Source: Naematelia aurantialba (lineage: Eukaryota > Basidiomycota > Tremellomycetes > Tremellales > Naemateliaceae). From it: a stretch of DNA of 64,000 bases. The notes beneath the pieces were generated by a model, which did no database searches, was not told the origin of the DNA, and saw only the letters and a list, made by a program, of their open reading frames with translations. Position 1 is the first letter of the stretch. Every line of letters begins with the position of its first letter. Where the stretch lies: contig JAKFAO010000012.1 of the NCBI GenBank assembly GCA_021527695.1, forward strand, positions 990,622 to 1,054,621. Reading direction: 5' to 3'. The position numbers and the translations under genes were made by a program. Below, piece by piece: positions 1 to 11,541 of this stretch.

Positions 1-8
1 TACACAAG

Positions 9-1131
9 ATGCACGTTTCGCGAGGACTAGCACTCTTGGTTATTCTGGCGACGGCCAGTGCCAGGCCCCTCGAAGCTACCAGTTTGTAGGCTGTCTTCTT
101 CTCCCAGCCAGGCCTGACTGATTCCACGCAGCGACGAGCCGGCTATAATCCATGGACTTCGGGCACCGCAGCGTGACAACTCTGTCTACGGGTACGCTGT
201 TCATTCCTGTGAGCCGGATCTTTGCTAAGCCTCTACAGGAAGCGGGAGCCGACTGCAGAACATGAGCACCGGGGGCTTTGGCCGAATTCTGGGTACGCTG
301 GTCCTTCCTGTGACCGGTGCTATTGCTGAAAGTCTACACAGTGCCCAAGACTTGGCTGTGTCTAAAGATGATGAAAGGTCGGAAAACTCGAGAATGTACA
401 TCCCCCCGGGCGGAATTTTTGAGGGGTACGCTGTCCATCTTTGTTAGTCATGGCTTTACTGAGTTCTTGCAGCGACGCGCTGCCCGCCAAGGACGAGGTC
501 TCGGCCTTCACTTCCACGACGGCAGCGTCTCCCACCACGAAGTTTGCTGCTCGCGCCGACGATGTCGGGCCGTCCTCCAACCATCCGTCCAGTTTCTTGG
601 CCACGGCTACCGCTGAACTGTCCGGATCTCCGTCGAATACCTCCGGAGAAACTAAGCAAGCAGCCACTTCCTCCGACGTCTCCGTCAGCTTGCAGACTTT
701 CGTTGAGGCTCTTGGGGGCATCCTCGCTCCTTCAGTCAAAGGTAAGAGATGCTTCGACCCCTGGAATACTCGCATCGCGCTTGCTTTCCCGACGTCGTCT
801 TTGAAGATTTCTCCCTCGACTGCGGCTGACTGTGACGAACAGAAACGAGTAACAACAATTTTTCAGTCGACAATCATTGCTTCCCTAACGGGTTCTGCAT
901 TCCGATTCAGTACGAAAGTCTGAGCGAGGCTCTCAACGCGTCATGCACTATGCAGAGTGAAGCTTGTAAGACCGCTGCAACCCAAAGTGGGGAGCAGGGG
1001 AATCTGACCGTCTCCGCTTGCCAAGCCCAGGTGAGTCACCGACGTCCGATGGCTGAACGTAATGCACCATGCTGACCTCGTGATTTTACCAGCTTGGCGT
1101 GTGCACCAGCACAATCCAGAGCTCAAACTGA
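9..1131 (+). CDS. Small secreted Ser/Thr- and Cys-rich protein, multi-exon
   Basis: I do not recognise the family. Splicing about seven exons gives roughly 250 residues. The start is the ATG at 9, followed by a clear signal peptide (hydrophobic LALLVILATASA, likely cleaved after ASA). The middle (about residues 95-180) is rich in Ser, Thr and Ala, as in O-glycosylated fungal secreted proteins. The C-terminal ~65 residues carry six Cys in a compact module, including HCFPNGFC and later single Cys. Introns of about 45-50 nt lie near 35-80, 180-227, 290-340 and 420-470, with a longer one near 742-866 and a last one near 1031-1092. Exon phases join cleanly across all of them, which supports the model. 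The stop is TGA at 1129-1131. It may be a cell-wall or effector-like protein; this is inference only. Confidence 0.6.
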
Positions 1132-1491
1132 GCTCGACTGACAAGGTGCCTGCAATGGTGCACCGGATGCGCTGTGCATGTCGATAGTCGTGCTTGCTGC
1201 TTGTGATTGCGGAGAGGCAAGTGTCGTGCTTGTTGCTAGCTTGTGGTCGTCCTGTGCCTTACCTGTCGATGTCATTGTAGATGGCTTTTGTGCAGCACTC
1301 TTGTAGACAGAGACTCGCGCATCTGGCTATGCGCGATCTCAGAATGTATGAGGCAATGCGTTCGATGTTCACACGCTAGAAGAGCGAGCTACAGTCTGAG
1401 ATCCGGCAAGGCGATGCGCACTCCATGCATTGTTGAATGACTATCTACAATAGCTCGCTATGCTACGACTAATCTGCTGCTCGACAGCGAC
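1132..1491. other. Intergenic region, nothing recognised
   Basis: Sits between the convergent ends of the secreted protein gene and the NmrA-like gene. No coding exon with plausible splice sites is visible. It presumably carries both 3' UTRs. Confidence 0.5.
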
Positions 1492-2845
1492 CTACTCCTT
1501 ATACGTCCTGACGAGGTCGACGAGCGACTTGGAAGTTACGCCGTCTGGCGTAAACTCGCCGGGATACTCCCACTCTCCTTTGCTCCAGTGGGCTTTGTAC
1601 AGAGTCCCGACAGGGCCGATGGGGTTATCCAGGCCTTTGACGTAGTCGGCATCGGTAAAGTCCACGACGGTGGGCTTGGCGCCATTGACAGTCTCCAAGG
1701 CTGAGATGAGGTCGGCGCCAGTCACGCGGTACTCGACAAGCGAGAACGTCTGGCCCTTGATCTCCGACGGCGAGCGGGTCACAATATGGGCAATCCCTGC
1801 GCCGAGGTACTCGTGGGTTCTATGAGAGCAGTCAGTCGCAGCTCAGTAGCCAGGGGCTTCGACAAGGAGTGGATGGAGAATTTCGACAACAGAAGCGCTC
1901 GGATAGGAGAGCTTGAGTTTTCAAGAAAGCCGAGACAGAGGATAGAAATGTGCTCAACAGGATTGGAAGATGAGAAGCAGACAGATGAACCGAGGCGCGC
2001 AGGGAGTGAAGGTGGTGCAGTGCAAAGAGGGGGTAAATTGAAGAGTTGACCAGAAGAATAGATATAGGGCTCACACGACGGGGAAAGTGTTTTTCAGCAT
2101 CGCAGAGTTGGCCTGAACCGTGTTGCTGTTGACGTTGGTGCCGACAAATGGCTCTGTGCCGAAGCTGAGTTATATCAGCACGTGTAGGCTGACGTCCACG
2201 CCTTGTTGACCATGGGACGAGGCATGAAAGACATACGGGATGGTAAACAGGTACTCTGAGAACAGACCAGAGTGGACAATTGTCACGCCCATTCCTAGCG
2301 CCTTGGCCTTCTCAACTGGCGCGACGAGCAGCGGGTGGAGCGCGCCCATCTGCGGGATCGCGAGATCCGCCGCGCTCCACTTGGCAGCGTAGTAACACGG
2401 GATGAGCGTGACCGCATCAGGCGACTTGGCGAACGCATCAACAAGGTTGACCAAGTCAGCAATGACCGTGAATGCCACTGCTGTTCTGTGCAGTTATCAG
2501 CGGGGACTGCCTTTGACCAACCTGTCGCCACCATGAGGGGAAGAGGAGAGGGAAATCTATGAGAGGGACGCAAAACGGAAGAGGGGCAAGACACGAGGCG
2601 ACGGCAGCATCGAAGCTCGGAAGCACTCACACCAAGGTATGGATGCCTTTGACGGCCTCCGAGTCTACCGGCTTGCTGATGTCGACCACGCGGGTTTCGA
2701 CACCCTCGGGGACGGCCGACAGGTTGGACCCCTCGCGGTGCAGGACGACAATCTTGATCAGCCCCGCATTGAACGGCTTGAGGAGGTGCTTGAGGGTGGG
2801 TGCCCCGACGTTGCCGGTGTGTCCGATGAGGCCAACTGTGTGCAT
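1492..2845 (-). CDS. NmrA-like / isoflavone-reductase-like NAD(P)-binding protein
   Basis: Atypical SDR of the NmrA group: a Rossmann-fold NAD(P)-binding protein that may be a redox sensor or reductase. The N-terminus MHTVGLIGHTGNVGAPTLKH holds the glycine motif (GxxGxxG). The next exon reads through LIPCYYAAKWSAADL, then the stretch VTIVHSGLFSEYLF typical of the family core. Four exons join in frame: about 2845-2632, 2479-2240, 2165-2075 and 1817-1492, giving about 295 residues. The start ATG at 2845 is the first in frame. A TATA-like box lies about 130 bp upstream. The gene is divergent from the dehydrogenase gene at 3730. The substrate cannot be told from the sequence. Confidence 0.8.
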
Positions 2846-2972
2846 TGCGATGTTTGCAGAGCGTCGAGTTGTAGTAGTAGTACGAGTCTTGTTTGAGAGT
2901 CCAAGTTAGACGACAGTCAGTCAAAAAGTGCTGAGTTCAGTTCTGCATTTCGGTTCAGAGAGGCGGCACCCC

Positions 2973-2980
2973 TATTTATA
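2973..2980 (-). promoter_or_regulatory. TATA-like box for the NmrA-like gene
   Basis: TATAAATA on the minus strand about 130 bp upstream of the ATG at 2845. This is a reasonable core-promoter position, but it rests on motif and spacing only. Confidence 0.35.
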
Positions 2981-3729
2981 CCCCTCAACCACTGCTGGAC
3001 AGTGCACTGTTGTTCCATCGTTGTCTTGACAGTCATCACCAATCGCTCGGGCAGTGGGGCAGACTGTGACTCACGTCTTGATAATCTTGCCACTCGAGGA
3101 ATTACCCAAAGCGGCAATTTATGGAAATCTGCATCCGAGGGCCGAAGGGGAGAGCCGCCATCCCCGAGGGCCGACAGTGATCACGTGACCTTTGCCTTAG
3201 CAATCCACGGGAAATCAATGGTAGTCTCCGCTTGGGGGGGGATGACATCCTTTGTTTTACCTTTTGGCATCTCCGCTCCAAAGGCAGACAGGCCCAGGAG
3301 ACAGCAGCTGTGAGACAGCCCGATCGCTGCTCACGGGATGGTATGACCGTGACAAGGAGAGGAAGAAGATGCCCGACAGCGCCTCGGGCGAGGTGACTAC
3401 GTCGGGCAGCTGAACGTCAAGATCAGCGGCAGCATCGTAGCGAATCTTCCGGACAAAGTGAGCGGATACCCTGACCAGGCAGGCGATGATGGTGACAAAC
3501 TGGATATCGCGCGACCTATATGCAGCGGAAAGCAGATTGTCGCAGTAGGTCCTTGATTGTGGAGAGAGAGACGTGGACGAGCGGAACTAAAAATAGAGCC
3601 CCGACTGCGGCTCCGACCAGCGGATTGTCTCTCGTGACCAACGACCAGGACTGGGCAAGATACTTGATGCTTGAGACGTTGTGTCACTCCTAACGAGTAT
3701 CGCTAACCCTCTTTGGCGATCTGCACACC
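2981..3729. other. Divergent intergenic/promoter region
   Basis: Shared upstream region of the NmrA-like gene (minus) and the dehydrogenase gene (plus). Short open frames exist on both strands but none resembles a protein family or splices into a neighbour. A G-run (GGGGGGG) lies near 3234. No further element is recognised. Confidence 0.4.
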
Positions 3730-4905
3730 ATGACTGAATCTTTCAGAATTGGTTATGTCGGCCTGGGCAACATGGGCACGCACATGTGCAACAACCTCGG
3801 CCGGTATGCGTCGCAGCACCAGCTCGCTCCGCTTGCCATCTGGAACCGCAGTGCCGAGAAGTACGCTGGCGTGGCCGAGGATTGCAAGAATGCACACCTT
3901 GCCACGAATGTGGTAGAGGTAGCTGAACGCTGCAATGTGATCTTCACCTGTCTGCTGAACGACGCAGCGGCATCGGACATATACGGCCAAATGCTTCCCG
4001 CCGCAAAGGCAAACACGATATTCGTCGACCAGTCCAGCCTGAACCCAAAGACTGCTCGTATGCAAATCTTACAGACTGAGGAGTTTTCACTCACCCGCGT
4101 CTAGGAAGACTGCAGGAAGATGCGCAAAAGGCGGGGGCCACCTACCTCTCCTGCCCTGTCTTTGGGCCGCCTGCCGTTGCAAAGACCGCGCAGCTGTTGC
4201 TTGTCGTCTCGGGTGCAGCGCAAGGCAGGGAGACAGTCAAGCCACTCCTAGTACCAGCCATTGGGAAGAGTATCATCGATGTAGGCGATGACGCCGGTAA
4301 AGGTGAGTTTAGCCGTCGTTTACACCAGTCAGTAGAATGTCTTGCGCTGGTCTGACAGCATGGCAGCCGCCTCTCTCAAGCTGCTAGGAAACACCTGTAT
4401 TCTTGGTACCATCCAGCTTCTCGCTGAAGCGTACGCTCTGGCCGACTCGATTGACTTTGACCCCGCCGTCTTCCAAGACTTTATCCGTGTGTTTCACTAA
4501 TTGATACCTCCCGACAACGAAGAAACTGACAGCAGCAGAACAATGGTTCCCCGCGCCGTCGTGGATAAACTACGGCGCAAAGATCTCCAAGGGGACGTTT
4601 TCTGGCGGAAACGGCTTCCGCATTGACGGCGGCCTGAAGGGTCAGTCTGTCTGCTCGTTCTCTCCTGTCTGCCGCAATGATTCTTAGGCTGAGTTTTGGT
4701 CTGCACAGACGCCAAGCATATCCTCTCCCTCGGTGAGGACATGGGCCACCCTTGCCCCGTACCAACTGTCGAGAGGGCCGTCAAGAACCTGGAAAGAGCG
4801 AAAGATATCGGTGGGCCAGGTATGGACTGGTCTTCGTTGGCTATTGCACAGCGAGAAGCGGCGGGTCTGGAGCCATTCCGATCTGGCAGCGATCAAGGCA
4901 AGTGA
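3730..4905 (+). CDS. 3-hydroxyisobutyrate-dehydrogenase-like (beta-hydroxyacid dehydrogenase) oxidoreductase
   Basis: NAD(P)-dependent beta-hydroxyacid dehydrogenase, oxidising a 3-hydroxy acid to its semialdehyde or keto acid. The N-terminal motif RIGYVGLGNMGTHM (about residues 6-19) is the GxGxxG dinucleotide-binding loop. CPVFGPPAVA is the usual substrate-binding loop. SLKLLGNT in the helical C-terminal domain provides the family's catalytic Lys (KxxxN spacing). Six exons join in frame, with introns near 4058-4104, 4303-4359, 4487-4540, 4640-4708 and possibly others. About 310 residues, normal for the family. The protein ends SGSDQGK at TGA-type stop 4903-4905. The physiological substrate is unknown. 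Confidence 0.85.
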
Positions 4906-4998
4906 TAGCACCTCAGTCCTATCGTACAACATGCATGCCGATTGAATCAGACACGATGAAACCTACGATATCTGTCCAAGTCGACCTGTTCTCACTCC

Positions 4999-6080
4999 TC
5001 ATTCTAACAACGGGTGAAAGACGCTCTCCCACAGAACAAAAATCGCGCCTTCCTCTTGATCCGTCTCTAGAAAGGCGGGTGAAGACAACATCAGGGCAGT
5101 GTCGCCCGCGTCATACAGCGTGACCGAGGCCTTGACCCTACCGACTCGTTAGGATAACTGTCACGACGTCTGCAGGCATGACAAACTTGTTGGAATTAAG
5201 CAATTTGGCCCATCTGGTTGCATCTTCCACAGAGGGATCGCCTTTCGACGCATACACAGCTGCTGGAGGCAGTCTGCGAAGATCTGAGGATGTGGCGCAT
5301 AGGGGAGAGACCAATGGTGACAATGCGTCGACGATACCAAGGAATTCTGCAGAACGCATAGGTCAGCTTCCAGTCAAAGTGGACTTTTCAGCACGAAAGG
5401 ATAGTAAACGTACTACAAGCCTTGGCTGCTTGTGCCGCTGATGGGTCGCCATCCTGGCACCCCGACTCTGCGGTGCGCAGCAGGGGAGCGTGCAGCATCA
5501 TCCCTTTGAGCCGACCAGGTTTGTTCGGTGCTCCTGGGTACCTTGAAGGGTCGTCAGACGAATCGAAGAGGCAGAGGCTGGCTGCCAATGAGCATGACAG
5601 TCCCGTGGCTGCGATGAAGATCTTGTGTCTATCTGCCCTGAACCTTGGGGCAGACTTCAATATCTGGGAGAGACTCGTCAGCGAGCAATGTCATGTTCCA
5701 TCGTATCCTCAAAACATAAGCTCACCCAGGCGAAGGCTGTCTTTACGTCGGACAAGGCTGCATCCCAGCTCGTCTGGCGAAAGTGCACGACGACGACTAG
5801 TGCATTCGCCTTGACTCGCAGGTTATCAATGGCTGCTCGCTCATATTTGCTCGACTGGTACGTCGTCGTCTCAGGCGGCCAGAAGGATGGCAAGCTGGAT
5901 ATGTCAGCCGTGCATCGAAAGAAGCAAACGCACAAGGCAAGCTTACTACAGGCATACGGGCACTAAGACAGACTGAGGGGGCTCATGGATTTCCACCTCA
6001 AAGGTCTCTGCATCGCCAAGATCGACGGGGTGGTCCCAAGGTGATCGCTCATGGCAGGGAATCGTTTCTATGCAAGTCAT
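4999..6080 (-). CDS. Alpha/beta hydrolase fold-3 like protein with degenerate active site
   Basis: Belongs by pattern to the HSL/alpha-beta hydrolase-3 group of esterases and lipases. Recognisable segments are ALVVVVHF..SWDAALSDVKTAFAW (the strand and helix after the oxyanion loop) and LRRLPPAAVYASKGDPSVED (the region of the catalytic Asp). However, the usual HGGG oxyanion motif is not visible; the corresponding exon reads LPSFWPPETTTYQ. The nucleophile elbow GxSxG reads GLSCS, keeping Ser but losing the last Gly. Chosen start: ATG at 6080, the first after an in-frame stop. The exons join through introns near 5945-5898, 5680-5660, 5414-5343 and 5200-5152 (the last with a GTTTGT donor). The last exon ends at TGA 4999-5001. 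About 300 residues. It may be a pseudo-enzyme. Confidence 0.65.
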
Positions 6081-6423
6081 GACAGCCTTGGAAATGCCTC
6101 AACAGCCTGTCGGCTCGTTCATATTGGTCGTCTCCCAAATTCAACGTACTGCTGCATAGAACAAGCTCTAGGAAATCGCTGCCAGCCACACACGCGGCTG
6201 GGCCGTCGGTCACCTGAGCTGCGGGTCTCCCCCCGGGTCTCGGAATAGCTCTTCCTGACCCGTTCACGGAGAGCCGCTGGGCTCCAAGTGAATAGCCGTC
6301 CCGTCTGTCTGGCTCCAGGCCGGGGGAGAGGACAGAACATACGGGACTGTCTGGCCTAGTCGTGCTGTTTGTTAAAAGGTGAAGAGTAAACTTGTGTAGA
6401 GCATGTTCAGTTCTCCAGCCAGG
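6081..6423. other. Divergent intergenic region, nothing recognised
   Basis: Upstream of both the hydrolase (minus) and the Dabb gene (plus). A 130-residue open frame on the minus strand here does not resemble any family and lacks splice continuity. Confidence 0.4.
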
Positions 6424-6867
6424 ATGGTCGTTTATCACATAGGTATGGACCTGGATTCATTGGCAGAGGGTGTTGACTTCCCCCATAGTCCTGTTGAAGC
6501 TCAAGCAGCCCGTGCCAGAAGAATTAGTCCGTCACTTTTCCGAGACGGCACGGGCCATGGTCGGGCAGGTTCCAGGCTTGATCAGTGTCGACTCGGGGCC
6601 CGGGCTCGCCTCGACGCTCTTCCGGGGCAAAGGCTACGACTTTGGTGTCGTGGCGGTCCTGGAGAAGGGAGAGGACGTGGCGGTCTATGCTGCGCACCCA
6701 TCGCACCTCAAGTACGTGAGCCTGTTTGATGTGCACTCCATCAGCTCACCGATACCAGGACCACCGCCGCCAGGCTGGAGATCAGCGACGGTGAGTGCCG
6801 CTACAGAGGATTGCTGCCAACACGTGTAACAGATTTTCTTGCGTTTGACCTCGTATCCTCTGCTTAA
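6424..6867 (+). CDS. Stress-responsive A/B-barrel (Dabb) domain protein
   Basis: A single Dabb (dimeric alpha-beta barrel) domain of about 102 residues, the usual size for free-standing members. Splicing gives MVVYHI joined to VLLKLKQPVPEE, the family's opening strand HIVLLKLK. This is followed by VGQVPGLISVDSG, the strand YDFGVVAVL, the conserved AAHPSHLK and a last exon DFLAFDLVSSA. Introns lie at about 6443-6488, 6713-6757 and 6790-6831. Each corrects the frame, which supports the model. Dabb proteins dimerise; some bind small hydrophobic ligands or act as cyclases. The role here is unknown. It lies head-to-tail before the amidohydrolase gene. Confidence 0.85.
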
Positions 6868-7127
6868 AGCTTCGCCATGCATATCCGTGCTCGGTTGTGC
6901 TACCAATGGCAAGCAAGTGTCCAAGTCAGTTGGAAGCGGATCATCTGACTATCGTATCATGTGATGTCCCCGACCAACGGAAAGTTGGCTGGGTGCATTC
7001 CGCTTCATGTGACTGGCCAGAATGTCGTAGCACGATGCATGGGCGTTGTTATAAAGTAGCCGTGGCCCACAGACACTGCTGCCAGGTAGCAGACGGGCCA
7101 AGATCCTACGCTGACGCTAACACTGAC

Positions 7128-8836
7128 ATGCCTGACCTGAAGTTTCGGCGAGTCATCCCTTGCGCTCGACACCAGAGAGCCCATACTGACATCGTCTAAA
7201 GCAAGCCTGTGGCCGCCAACGTCGAGCTGCAAAACCGCAATGAAGGCATCGACCCGCAGTTCGTCATCTTTAAAGAGGCGCACATACTCGACTCGACCGG
7301 CAAAGAGCCATACGTCGGTGATGTGCTAGTTGACGGCGAGCGGTTTGCCCAGGTCAGTCGTTACAATATGTGAAAGATAAAGCTGAGTCCAACAAGGTGG
7401 GTGGACAAGTGGATCCGTCCCAGTACCCCGAGGACAACACTCTTGTCGTGAATGCCAAGGGCAAGACTCTGCTGAGCGGATTGTGCGATGCACACACCCA
7501 TTTGTAAGCTGTGAGAGCCATTCAACGCCGACGTGTTCGTTGACATGTGCGCAGGACATGGAACGACGCGCCGACACTGGACGGGCTGTGTGATTTGCAG
7601 ACGGAAGAACACATGATTCACACGGTGGTGTCGGCGAAATGTTATCTCGACCACGGCTACACCATGTGCTTTGGCGCCGCCTCGGCCAAGAAGCGCCTCG
7701 ACGTCGCCTGCCGCGACTTTATCAAGGCCGGCAAGATCCCGGGTCCAAGGTACCTCGCCAACGGGCCAGAAATCTCCACGACAGGGGGCGCCATCGTACC
7801 TGGCATCACGCAGTTTGCGGATGGCCCGGAAGAGATGCGAAAGGTCGTCAGGGAGATGATGACGATCGGCGTTGACAACATCAAACTGTCCATGACTGGT
7901 AGGCCCTCGAGACGGATGCCCGAGGGCTCCAGCTCATCTCGGATACAGGTGACTATGTTCATCCAACAATGGGTTCAACAGAGACGTACTTCACTCAAGA
8001 AGAGGTCGATGTGGCTGTCGAAGAAGCTCACCGCCATGGCAAGAGGTATGCACTCACTCGACGACCTGTGGGGATACTGACGGAGAGGCAGAGTCGCCGC
8101 TCACGCCCGTGCGGCCGACTCGGTCGTCATGTGCTGCAAAGCTGGTGTGGACGTCATCTACCACGCTTCGTATTGCGACGACGAAGGTATGAAGTTACTG
8201 GAGCAGCAGAAAGATCGTGTATTTGTTGCGCCTGCCATCAACTTTCCGCTGCTCAGCACGACATCCGCTGCGTCGTATGGCCTGACACCCGAGATGGCCA
8301 AGAAGCGCGGCCTGGTTCACGAAGTCGAGGCGGCCAGTAAAGCAATGAATACCATGTACAAGAAGGGCATCCGTGTCCTCCCCGGAGGCGATTATGGTTT
8401 CGCCTGGGCGCCGCACGGCACCTACGCGCGCGACATTGACCACTTTGTGCGTCTGTTCGGGTACACACCCATGGACGCTATCCTGGCTGCTACCGCCTTG
8501 GGTGGGGAGATCATGGGCCACCCGGAGGAGCTCGGTAAAGTCCAGCCAGGATACTACGCCGACTGCATTCTGGTCGACACGCCTGACCTCCTCGCCGATG
8601 TCCGTATCCTGCAAGACACATCTAAAATTCACGGCATCTTCATCAATGGCCACAAGCATAAGCTAGCAGAAACCCCCGCACCAAGCTACAAAACCCATCG
8701 AGTCACCCAGAAGAACGGTGTCAATCAGCCCGCCACGGGCGCCAACGGCCACACCAACGGCGTCAACGGATCATCACAAGGGACTACAGACGTAACGAAC
8801 GATAGTCAGGCGAGGCTTGACAAGGAAATGCCATAA
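7128..8836 (+). CDS. Metal-dependent amidohydrolase (imidazolonepropionase/Xaa-Pro dipeptidase-like)
   Basis: Member of the amidohydrolase superfamily: a TIM barrel with one or two metals that hydrolyses amide or related bonds. Metal-site residues are visible in order: LCDAHTHL (HxH), NIKLSMTG (bridging Lys), VAAHARAADSV (His), VDVIYHASY (His) and PGGDYGFAWAPHG (Asp). FKEAHILDSTGKEPYVGDVL is the N-terminal beta-sandwich. VQPGYYADCILVDTPDLL near the end is the usual second sandwich part. The Asn/Gly-rich tail (NGVNQPATGANGHTNGV) is probably disordered. About 490 residues. The first exon is uncertain: I place the start at ATG 7128 with a GTTTCG donor, because the reading frame is closed by a TAA just upstream of the long exon. 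Confidence 0.8.
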
Positions 8837-9415
8837 CTTGGGTCTTCTCACGATCAAACCTGCATCCTTTTGTATGCTCGGTTGCTCCCAATTCTATATA
8901 GTGGCGTCCATATCGCGATCTGGCGCTCATCCACACCACATGTAGGGGCCATGTACGTTACGAGTTCAACATATGCACTTGGCGTTAAGAAGCTACGGCT
9001 CATATTCCGCTCCCGTCCGCCTTCACTCTCTGAGCTCTTGATCACCCAGGCTACCTAGCACGTCTCGGAGCAACTTGCATGGGCGAGTCTGTTGCACTGT
9101 TGGCCCGCTTCGACAGCGCTCAATGAGTGGCAAAATTCTACGGTCTGGTTCGATATTTTTATCTTGCTTGGTGCAATGCAACCACGACCCTGCAGATGGC
9201 TGGTATGCATGGACTGGGAGAGCCATGGGCCTTATCCCACCAATAGTCATGTAGGGAGATTAGAGTACACGAGGGGATGCGAGCGGATAATTGCCTTGAT
9301 TATGCCCTACAGGAGCCGCCCTGTTGCGTGGCAACTGTGTGGCTCGTAACGAAGATGGCATGTACCCAGTCTGATTGGATTTCTAAGATAGTTCTATCAT
9401 AATTCTACACTAACT
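8837..9415. other. Convergent intergenic region, nothing recognised
   Basis: Lies between the 3' ends of the amidohydrolase and the FAD oxidase genes. An AT-rich stretch near 9370-9420 contains repeated CTAT/TAGTTCTA words and could hold polyadenylation signals. No gene is seen. Confidence 0.4.
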
Positions 9416-11015
9416 CTATACTAGTACCTCGCTACTTGACTCACCATGCCGCCAGCCGGGCACTTGCGACAGATCCTTTGGCGGTGGTCCGCCTCGACCG
9501 GTTCCAAGGGGATCGCCCACTCCAGGCCGCCATCTCCACAAGTGTTTTCGCTCGTCCGAGAGCTGCGTTGCATCAGCAGTTCCTCGATTAGGTACGCGAG
9601 CGGTGCTCACCTTGCCCTCGATGAGGTCAGCTACTTGCGCGCCTACGACCGGGAGCATCTTGAAGGTGTGTCCTGAATCGCCTGTTGCCAGGACAAGCCC
9701 CTGCCACCGGGGATCTTCGCACAGCAGCCACTGTCCGTCGTCGGTATCTGTGCACCAGCACATGGCTTGGTTGATCAGTGGTCGACCGGCCAGGTGTGGC
9801 AGACACTTGGACACGAGGACCTTGATGTCGTCCAGTGATTCGGTGGGCATCGTATCCGTCGGATTCGCAGCGTGAGATCGTGGGACAGACATGGTGATGG
9901 GTTTGTCACAGCCAAAGGGCTGTGCCGTTTGGAGGTTTGTGTAGCCGGGAAACTCGTTGCAAAGTTTGAGGAGGTTCAGCGTCGCATGCGGTTCCATGAA
10001 GAATCCCTGTGTCCCGTAAGCAACACTGCGGACTGGAAAGGAGAGACCACGCACATAAGTGTCATTATACATGGTCGGCACGCCTCGCAACGCATCCGCT
10101 TCTTCTTGTGTGAGCTGGATATGCGCGTATACCCAGCACTGCCATGTCAGCGTCGACTAGTCGCTGTAAAATACCTTTGAAACGCATTGTCCTTGCAGGT
10201 CCACCAAGACAGGCGACCACGCTCCGGCAGCCAGAACCACCAGATCCGCCGTCCACTCTGTCCCGTCGATGCTTCTGACTCCAATACATCGCCTTCCATC
10301 ATCCGACAGCATGAGCTCTTTAAACGTTCCCGCAGTGCCAAAAGCAGTCTTGACGCCTAACCGCTTCAATTCGCGTCCGACGGCATTGAGCGCATCGCGT
10401 GCCGCGACCCACCCGCCTACGCCGCAATATAGACCACACCATCCAGCAATGTCGGCGTGCGCGAGGTGTGGTGCCCGGCGGCGGATGTCGTGTTCGTCTG
10501 CCAGCCACTCGACATCGGTCCGTCCCAGGGCAATCAGCTTGTCGTACTTGTCTCGCAGTCGTTTCTCTCGTGCCGAACCGACAGACGTCAGGTCAAGCTG
10601 ATGAACATCAATACGCTGTCCCATGATGCACAGACAGTTGACTCACCTTGCCGGGACTATGCCCATAGGGCTTGAACACGGGATCAGACGCCCAGGCATC
10701 CCATGCATCGTCACTGGCACCGCCAAAGAGTCCCACAGCATCCGCACCTGCAATCTGCCGGCATTCAGCCTTCGCGAGACGCACAGCGCTGGAAACCCCT
10801 ACCTTGTTCAGATCATTTCCTGCAGAGTTCTGAGATGGATTCTCATACACATCTAAAACGCGAATGTCTGTGAACCCTCTGCGAGCTAGGTGAAGTGCGG
10901 TGGATGAGCCCATCGTTCCACCGCCTCCGACGACCAGGATCCGAGAGTCTTTGGTGGCGAGCGGCCCATCCTTGGCAGTTTGTGCTGTGACGGTGGAGGA
11001 TTTCTGGCCCATCAT
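9416..11015 (-). CDS. Fructosyl amino acid oxidase (amadoriase) / sarcosine-oxidase family FAD oxidase
   Basis: Oxidative deglycation of fructosyl amino acids, releasing glucosone, free amino acid and H2O2, is the known fungal role of this family. RILVVGGGGTMGSSTALHLA is the FAD-binding Rossmann motif. WVYAHIQLTQEEADALR and PTMYND match the substrate domain. CWCTDTDDGQW..CEDPRW and LATGDSGHTFKMLPVVG are hallmarks of fungal amadoriases; the Cys in the first is the usual covalent flavin site. WRWRPGVGDP and KDLSQVPGW near the end fit too. Exons join via introns at about 10649-10601 and 10191-10156 (36 nt, containing an in-frame stop). The start is one of two adjacent ATGs at 11015/11012. About 480 residues. 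No C-terminal peroxisomal SKL is present; it ends SSSEVLV. Confidence 0.85.
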
Positions 11016-11541
11016 GAGCAAGCAGCTCGTTTAGTGTGTCGAAACGCAGCTGTGAACTCTTTCAGAGGCGCCCGAGTCCCGATCCGCCTCGTCGGACATG
11101 AGCGGCCAACTGCAATGGAGATTATGAGGGATTCCGAAGCATCCGGAGGGCTTCCTCGCCGAGGCATGCTACGTACATAAATGTGCTGCCGACTGGGGCC
11201 CGCACGTTTGTCCTTGCTGTATACACCCTGACCCGGCGTTGCGGCGTCCCATAGTACGGGCTAAACTCCATCGTGATCTGTGGCTGATCTTTTTTTTTTT
11301 TTGCTGATTAATTCTTACGCTGGAATATTCTTTTCGACTCGGGAACACATGCAACGAGTCGGCAGAGTCTGCGGGGTATAGAAAGCACTCGCGCTGAGCT
11401 ATTCGTGTCTGATCACACACGCAGCGCGAGCCAAGATTGAACTCCAGGCGATCAGACCAAAGCTACTGCTGACTGGATCCCGCGGAAGCCAACAGACCCC
11501 TCCTACATTGTCGATTTCTCGACGAGTACGCTGGCTACAGA
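11016..11541. other. Divergent promoter region of the FAD oxidase and arrestin-like genes
   Basis: Contains a poly-T run of about 13 at 11290-11302, of the nucleosome-depleting type common in fungal promoters. No gene is seen. Confidence 0.4.
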
